A DNA stretch of 64,000 nt. Origin: Osedax fenrisi. Taxonomy: Eukaryota; Annelida; Polychaeta; Sabellida; Siboglinidae. A program made the translations under genes and the position numbers. Under the pieces are notes generated by a model that saw nothing but the letters and a program-made list of their open reading frames with translations, was not told where the DNA came from and did not search any database. The DNA lies in the NCBI GenBank assembly GCA_964019155.1, contig OZ025240.1:84824537-84888536 (forward strand), given 5' to 3'. Shown in pieces: positions 57,395 to 64,000 of the stretch (positions are counted from its first letter, which is position 1; each line of letters starts with the position of its first letter).

Positions 57395-59705
57395 TTATTT
57401 CCTGGGCCTGCCACGGGATCTCTTACCATGTTGTGGGTTCCATAGTAGTAGATCACTAGCCAGTTCATCCTTATTCCTCCAAGAATGTCCTGCGAAACTT
57501 AGTCGTTGTTTTCTAATAGTTTCAGATATTTTCGGGATGTTCTTATATAGTTCTTCGTTAGTCAGGTGTAGATTCCAATGTTTGTTTTTAATAGCTCTTA
57601 GTATCCTCGTATATGTTCCATCAATTTTTCTCTCCATAGCTACTGTCATTGTCCAGGTTACGGAACCGTAGACTAGAACAGTTTCTACAGCAGCTCTGAA
57701 GAAGTTTATTTTTAGGTTTTCTCTAAGATTTGATTTCCATATTATATTTAGGTTGTTTAGTGCAGCCCATGCCTTCGCAATTCTAATATTTATATCATAT
57801 TCTGTAGATCCTATATAACTTCCAAGGTATTTGAAATCATCTACTTTTTTAATATTTTCTCCGTTTAAACACTTAATAATCGACTTTGTTTTCTTATTTT
57901 GATTAAAACTCATGAATTCCGTCTTTCCTGAATTTATTTGTTAGACCAATTTCGTTTGCTTTCTCTTCTATTAAAAGTAATAGAGTATTTTCTTCTGATA
58001 GGTCGTTTGTTGTTAGAGCAATATCGTCCGCGTAATCTGCATCTGTGATATTTACTGCTGGATATCTACTGCTCTTCCTTTTCGAAATGGTGAAACCTAG
58101 TTCTTTATTGCAATCCAGGGAATTCTTTAAAATATAGTCAAGGCATATTATGAATAAGAAAGGAGCAATTGTATCACCTTGTAGTACACCAGTTGTAATT
58201 TCAAACAAAGGTGTGTCACCGTCTGGTGATCTAACCATGGACCTAGTGTTTTTGTATAGAATCATTATTGCATTTACTGTTTCTGAAGGAAGACCATATT
58301 TAATTAGAACTATTTTCATCATTCCGCGGTTTATGGTGTCGAAAGCCTTAGAGAAGTCGATGAAGAGTATACTCTACACTATACACTATATACTATAAAC
58401 TATAGTGTGAGAGGTAGATTTTTATCTTTTACACCTTCGAGTATACGGCGAATTGTTAGAATTTGTCCAGTTGTAGATCGGTTTTTTTGAAATCCATTTT
58501 GATTTTTCCTTAGTATGGGATCAATTTCTGGTCTAATTCTGTTTAGTAACATCAGGTTGTAAATTTTTGCTGCTATAGGAGTTAATGTGATACCTCTGTA
58601 ATTTTTGGTGACAGATAGATCGCCTTTTTTTGGGAAGGGAAGTAAACAGCCTTGAGTCCATCTTTCAATTGGTTCTTGCCAATATACCTTAGTGCATGAA
58701 TCAAGTAAGAACTCTTGAAATTCGTATACTTTCCATACTTCCACAGGTATTTCGTCTAATCAAGTGACCTTGCCGTTTTGTATACTTTTAGTCGCTTTTA
58801 TGAGTTCTTCAGATGTAAAATTGCCAGTTTTAATATCAAGTTGATTGTATTCTGTAGGATGGTCTTCTGTACTGGTGTGGTTGCTTATTGGACAGCCCAG
58901 TAAATCTTTTAAAATGATTAAGCCATAGATCGATACGTTCTTTCTCGTTTTTTGCTTTTAGTTTGGCTTTGTTTGTTTTCTTTCTTCCACTTATTTCATT
59001 AACCGTTTTCCAGGCTAAAGCTGACTTTTTGTTTGTCGCTGCATTTTGTATTTCTTCTATTTTATTCTCGATGTAGTCATTTTGCTCATTTTCATAAAGC
59101 TTGACGAATGAGCTTTGTATAAGTTTGAAGTTCTTTATGCGTTCGGGCGTTGGATTTTGATCTTTCAATTTAGCAGCTTCGTGTAAAGAAGCACGTTTTT
59201 GACTGATATTTATCGTTTCCCAGGGTGATCTTTGTTTTAATTTCGGTTTCAATGGTATTATTTCGGCCGCAGAATTTTACATAATTTTTCGAACTGTAAA
59301 TATTTAGTATTTGCAGACGAGTTTGATTCATCGTTTGATGTATCTTGTAGTACAGAAAATGTATTTTTTATCTTAGTAATAAAAGAATTTTGTAATTCAC
59401 GGTCATATTTTAGCCTAGACCAGTCGTAAGGTTTGTTTTTGCTAAATTTCTTCTTATTAGCTCTGAGACTTAGTTTAATTTTAGTTGATAAAATACGATG
59501 ATCAGATGCTATACTTATAAAAGAGTTATATGCTCTGCAGTTTATAATGCTGTTTTTCCATTTCTTATTGATGATTAGGAAGTCAATTTGTGACTTATAG
59601 TCGTTCGGGGAGTTATGTGTCCAGATTTGTCCTAGTCTTTTTTGAAATTTTGAGTTCAGGCATAAGAGATTATTTTCCTCTAGAATATATTTTAGCAATT
59701 TATTG
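57395..59705 (-). mobile_element. RTE-like LINE (-), endonuclease tail, RT and C-terminal domain, broken
   Basis: Read on the minus strand: 59,258-59,698 has the end of an endonuclease (IDFLIINKKWKN, ASDHRILSTKI); 58,836-59,252 a linker; 58,400-58,744 RT motifs CLLPFPKKGD, NYRGITLTP, NQNGFQKNRST; 57,903-58,370 FIDFSKAFDTINRG, GVLQGDTIAPFLFI and ADYADDIALT (catalytic Asp pair); 57,395-57,913 FKYLGSYIGSTE, LVYGSVTWTMT and FAGHSWRN..LASDLLL. Breaks occur near 57,905 (frameshift), 58,345-58,400 (palindromic insertion) and 58,745. It was full or nearly full length but is now inactive. Confidence 0.85.
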
Positions 59706-59778
59706 TTATATCGTATTAGGTTACTTTCCCCTATAGAGGGTTTTAAAATTTTACTTTTTTATTAAATATATAACGGGT

Positions 59779-60087
59779 TGTCCGTATTCGGACATGGGTA
59801 CCGAATACGGACACCCTATAAACCCATAGATAAACTATATATTATTTATGACCCAATCAGATAATTACAATTACACTATTTATAATTAATTTTATGAATA
59901 ATTATATATAATTTAATTAGTTAATAATTTATTTATTTTTATTATTTTTTAATTAATATCTAAATAATAAATTTTTTAGATTTAACTTTATTGGTGTTAT
60001 TAATATTATAAAGCACGCGATTTTTATGAAAATCAGAATAGTTCACACGCTACACATTAATTGGTATAGAGTGTCCACTATAGTGTA
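59779..60087. repeat. Right long inverted repeat flanking the LINE
   Basis: GTCCGTATTCGG and CCGAATACGGAC make a 12-bp inner palindrome, followed by sequence complementary to 56,812-57,116 out to TATAGAGTGTCC. Confidence 0.8.
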
Positions 60088-60249
60088 GCCCGTTTTTGGT
60101 AACTTTTGTAGATCCCTTCATAGAAAAGAGCAGGCTCGATTCTGAATAACTCTTTTTAATCATTCCAGATATAATAAAAACTCTCTATAAATGTATCACA
60201 AGTTGAATAACTGACGTCTCAACCCTGGTTTTCCTTATAAGTATTCATT

Positions 60250-60262
60250 ACCTCTACATATA

Positions 60263-60330
<68 letters not shown>
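60250..60330. repeat. CA and TA microsatellites
   Basis: (CA)n followed by (TA)n. Confidence 0.9.
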
Positions 60331-60334
<4 letters not shown>

Positions 60335-60457
60335 ATATGCTACAGCTATAGCTGATATATGTATCTCTATGTAACTATATCCCTATCCCTATCCCATATA
60401 AAGACTATACTATCTACATGTTTTCCCTATCTCTACTACTACATTATATCTATCCCC

Positions 60458-60484
<27 letters not shown>

Positions 60485-60488
<4 letters not shown>

Positions 60489-61162
60489 GATATCTAAATG
60501 TAGGCAAAACTAAAGTAATGATGACTGAAGACCAAGGAGAAATGGTAGTAGATGGAAAACATATTGAAGTAGTATCACACTTTATTTTCCTGGGATCTCT
60601 AATAAACAAGGATGGTTTCTGTGAGAAGGAAATACGCAGAAGGTTAGCAATGGGGGGACTAATGAAAATCTGGAAAGATAGAGGAATTACCCTCACAACA
60701 AAGATTAGGCTTGTAAAAGCTTTAGTTTTCCCTATAGGGAATATAGTCTTATACGGAGCAGAATCTTGGACAATAAGAAAGCTTGAGAGAAAGATGATCG
60801 ATGCTTTTGAGTTATGGTGTTGGAAATGTCTGCTAAGAATAACATGGATCGACAGAAAGACAAATGTATGGGTTATTGATAATATAAAACCAGAATGGAC
60901 GCTTGAGTCACGGATAGTCAAGGCATCATTATGTTAATTTGGCCATGCTATAAGAGCAGGCGGAATGGAATATGAAGTGATGGTAGGAATAATGGGGGGT
61001 TATAGAAGCAGAGGGAGACAACGGCAAATATGGCTTGATAGCATAAAGAAAAACTTCTATGGAACTATCTACATGATTCGAGCCTCAAGATGTAGGATGA
61101 GTTGGAGAGCTGCTGTCATCGATGTCGCCAGGGGTCTAATACGACTCGACGGCACAGGTTAA
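60485..61162 (+). mobile_element. 3' part of an RTE-like LINE (+)
   Basis: VGKTKVMMTEDQGEMVVDG, IEVVSHFIFLGSLINKDG, EIR.RLAMG, KIWKDRGITLTTKIRL, VLYGAESWTIRK, FELWCWKCLLRITW, then GHAIRAGGMEYEVM and a terminal ARGLIRLDGTG: the C-terminal half of a well-known endonuclease-reverse transcriptase family. One stop at 60,937. The RT core is missing (5' truncation). Confidence 0.88.
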
Positions 61163-61165
61163 CAG

Positions 61166-61707
61166 GTTAATATATATATATATATATCACTTTCCTAGCT
61201 CTGCCCTACCGATACCTTACACAATATATAGCCATAGTTAGCCCCATAGTTAGCCCCATTACTAGGGGTATACCTCTTATACCCCACACGCTATATATAT
61301 TTGTTACAGTATATATACCTCTACCTTAGCTCTAATCTAGGGTTACCTATAGGTATTATTACAGTTTCTATAGATATACAAAGGACATGTCCTTTTATAA
61401 TACAACATGTATATACCCCGAGTCATCGAGCGACCAGTTTCTTTGTAATTTACTTATTCGACAACATTAATTTAGTTATTGTTGTGTGCGCGAGTGCGTT
61501 TGAAGTTACACTCTAATTAGAGTGCGACTTCTATCTTATATACACTATTCACGATTGCTCCTCTGAAACCAACGGGGATTATGTATAAATTACATATAGG
61601 ACCCACTATAGTCTGGGAATACTGTATTTTAAAGATCTTTCTGTTGATTTCAAGTTTTTGTTGACTCTTTGTTTGTTTAGTATATATTGAATTATTTATC
61701 ATTGTTT

Positions 61708-61761
<54 letters not shown>

Positions 61762-62315
61762 AATCAGATTTGGCAATTGCCTGGGTGAAGGAAGAAGCAG
61801 AGCTTATCAAGTCTTTCACCCTTTTATGATTACGAGGAGAACAAATTATATAGGAATATAATTAAAATCAAGAAATAGTAGAACAAAAAATAGAGTGAAA
61901 AATTAAATTATTAAAATAAATCATCAACTCATAAAGCATAAACCACCATAACATATCAACTTTCCGAATGTGGGTTCATCAAGTCCAAAACCTTAGGGAA
62001 TATACTTTCGCAAATAGTATATACACTAGTATAACATTTGGAGCCAGCAAATGCATCCATACTACCCGATATAAAATATGACAACTTTATGAATTAAGAG
62101 TCAACGAAATACAAAAAAAAAACAAATTCCATAATTATTCTACTACATCTTAATATAAATATATAAATGTAATAAAAGAAAAAAATAATTAAAAATAATA
62201 CAATTATAAATAGTAACAAATGTATAAGTTTATATTCTTTATAAATAGTAGAACATGATTTAGATAAAATAATAAAAATACAATAATATTATTAAAAAAC
62301 TCCTCGTAATCTAAT

Positions 62316-62360
<45 letters not shown>

Positions 62361-63180
62361 ATATATTACAGTTATGCATTATGTTACTTACTATTTGTTA
62401 TTATAAGTTATCTAGTATTTTACAATTTATATTTATGTTTTATACATGATGAGAGAGATTACGAGAAATATTATTTAATATTATTTTAATATTATTTTAA
62501 AATTATTGTAATGTACTATTAATTATTTTCTTTTTTTTAATTTCTGATTTAATTTATATAATTTTTATCATTATAATGTATAATTTTTGTTTTTTTTTGT
62601 TTTATCATATATTAGTATATATTAGTATATATGGGGTGTTTGGGTACATGATTGGATATGCTTGAGTCATTGGGTGTATTAGGGATGTATAGTATGTATC
62701 GGGGAATAAGGATATCAGCGTTTACACCTCTGGCAATGGTGTAATCCCTAATGATATAGGATTTGGAGCACCCTTACCTGAAAGTTGATGTTCTACGCAT
62801 CTTGGGTATACTCGGTGGCAATGGTATTATCCTTTGTTGTACTTAATAACAGTCTTATATCTAGTATTGTTTTAAATTTTGTTTAATTTGTGTTTATTTA
62901 AAAAAAAATTATGTTTATTTCATTTATATTTAATTTAATAGTATTATAGATTGATTGTTTGTAATATTTTATATTATATACACATTATGTAATACATTTT
63001 TAATAAAATATTATATTTTTATATATTTTTATATATATATTTTATTTATATATTATCGTTTACTAATATACTTCTCGTAATTTCGTAAATAGGTGAATGA
63101 CCAGACAAACTTTTGCTTTTTCATTCATCTAGGCTTTTAAGCCAACTCTGAGTATTATTATTATATATATATACTAGTAA
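61166..63180. other. AT-rich spacer
   Basis: TA microsatellites at about 61,720-61,750 and 62,320-62,357. A pair of similar segments (GGCAATGGTGTAATCCCTAA at 62,732 and GGCAATGGTATTATCC at 62,817) may be a short repeat. No exon supported. Confidence 0.45.
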
Positions 63181-63470
63181 ATGTATACCGGTATATACTG
63201 GTATTTATGTGTACAAGTGTACCGGTATATACCGGTATTTATGTGTACAAGTGTACCAGTTTATACCGGTATATATGTGTACAAGTGTACCGATATATAC
63301 CGGTACACTTGTACACATAAATACCGGTATATACCGGTACACTTGTACACATATATATACCGGTACGTGTGTACCGTTATATACCGGTATTTACGAGTAT
63401 TCTGGTAAGTTACCATACCGGTATTAGTGTCCACAAAATACCGGTATGGTAAGTTACCGTACCCGTAATT
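63181..63470. repeat. Palindromic tandem repeat (TACCGGTATA type)
   Basis: Units of about 37 bp alternate TATACCGGTATTTATGTGTA and CAAGTGTACCGG; the array switches to the reverse complement near 63,300, so it is both tandem and inverted. Confidence 0.9.
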
Positions 63471-63559
63471 CGTACTCAAAAATAACCAAACCGTACTCAA
63501 AAATGTTTGCTGGGTATAGTCTACAACGTGTGGTGCAAACTTACCAGTGTAATTTGAAT

Positions 63560-64000
63560 AACGTATTTATAAACCTGACGAATATAACTAAGATCGCCCT
63601 AGTGTTATAGAGGACATACACGTCCTTGGTATTATTAATAAAATAGGTGGTACGTCGCCCCTTGGATACGCCCACATATAGTTATTAGTTCGCCCACAGG
63701 GCGGCATTCTTTAGTCTTGCTTTAGTTAGTCACGTGTACTTCGTTATCGATACCACTAGGTGGCGCTATCGGTGGCGGTGGTGGTGAGCTATTTATAGAT
63801 TTAGTACGCCGAACACACGCGCTATAAGCTCGCATTCGATACAACGACGTGCCGAGAAGGTTATCGCTCTCCACTGACGTAACATCGTATGAAGTAATAC
63901 CTACCGATGATGACGCAATACCCACCTCGTGATGACGTAACACTCGATGCAGTAACACCGTATTAGGTAATCAGCTCGGAGGCGTGCCTACTCCCATCGC
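63560..64000. promoter_or_regulatory. Possible promoter/insulator block at window edge
   Basis: This is less AT-rich and contains more CpG than its surroundings. It has CCACTAGGTGGCGCTA at 63,753-63,768, close to the bilaterian CTCF core; CACGTG (E-box) near 63,731; and CRE/ATF-like TGACGTAA twice (about 63,875 and 63,932) with a related TGACGCAA between. No exon is evident; it may be the upstream region of a gene outside the window. Confidence 0.4.

Noticed and set aside
63181..63500. Several Tyr/Cys-rich frames
   Set aside because: They are the palindromic TACCGGTATA satellite read in different frames.
63722..63958. 78-codon minus-strand frame ending in a Pro run
   Set aside because: Covers the CTCF/CRE-like block; composition and lack of a match suggest a chance frame.

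Overview
The window is AT-rich, repeat-laden DNA from an invertebrate animal (metazoan) nuclear genome. I cannot fix the phylum. The evidence is split genes with GT-AG introns, non-LTR retrotransposons (RTE-like and CR1/Jockey-like), tRNA-derived SINEs, hAT-type MITEs and long microsatellites. There are no operons or prokaryotic signals. Most long open frames are microsatellite artefacts; the real genes are short exons that had to be joined by homology and intron phase.

Layout. (1) 0.6-3.2 kb: SINE and LINE remains. (2) 3.6-5.3 kb, minus strand: three phase-compatible exons of an unnamed gene, possibly an ARM-repeat protein like Mo25/CAB39. (3) 5.3-12.5 kb: MITEs, a foldback element and AT-rich spacer. 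(4) 12.5-20.1 kb, plus strand: a ten-exon gene for a type I membrane protein with signal peptide, four sushi domains, one transmembrane helix and a tail with three PPxY motifs, the architecture of SUSD4. (5) 21.5-24.5 kb: an RTE-like LINE (+) split by a CR1-like LINE (-). (6) 25.2-35.4 kb, minus strand: a nine-exon cyclin K gene whose Pro/Gln-rich tail carries 18 tandem decapeptides. (7) 35.4-42.0 kb: divergent intergenic region holding a probable Helentron-like element with an internal tandem array, and SINEs. (8) 42.0-53.6 kb, plus strand: a 13-exon SETD3 gene (actin-histidine methyltransferase) with introns full of tandem repeats, including two very long (CTA)n tracts. (9) 56.4-61.2 kb: two more LINE copies, one flanked by about 300-bp inverted repeats. 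(10) 63.2-64.0 kb: a palindromic satellite, then a CpG-containing block with a CTCF-like core and CRE-like sites, perhaps a promoter of a gene beyond the edge.

Cyclin K and SETD3 stand head to head, as they do in human, which suggests an ancient divergent pair. Cyclin K would activate CDK12/13 for RNA polymerase II CTD phosphorylation; SETD3 would methylate actin His73. Across all four genes about 27 of 32 inferred 5' splice sites have T at +3 (GTTAGT, GTTTGT, GTTCGT) instead of the usual purine. This is the most unusual genome-level signal in the window. All exon boundaries are hand-derived from sequence; none has been checked against transcripts.
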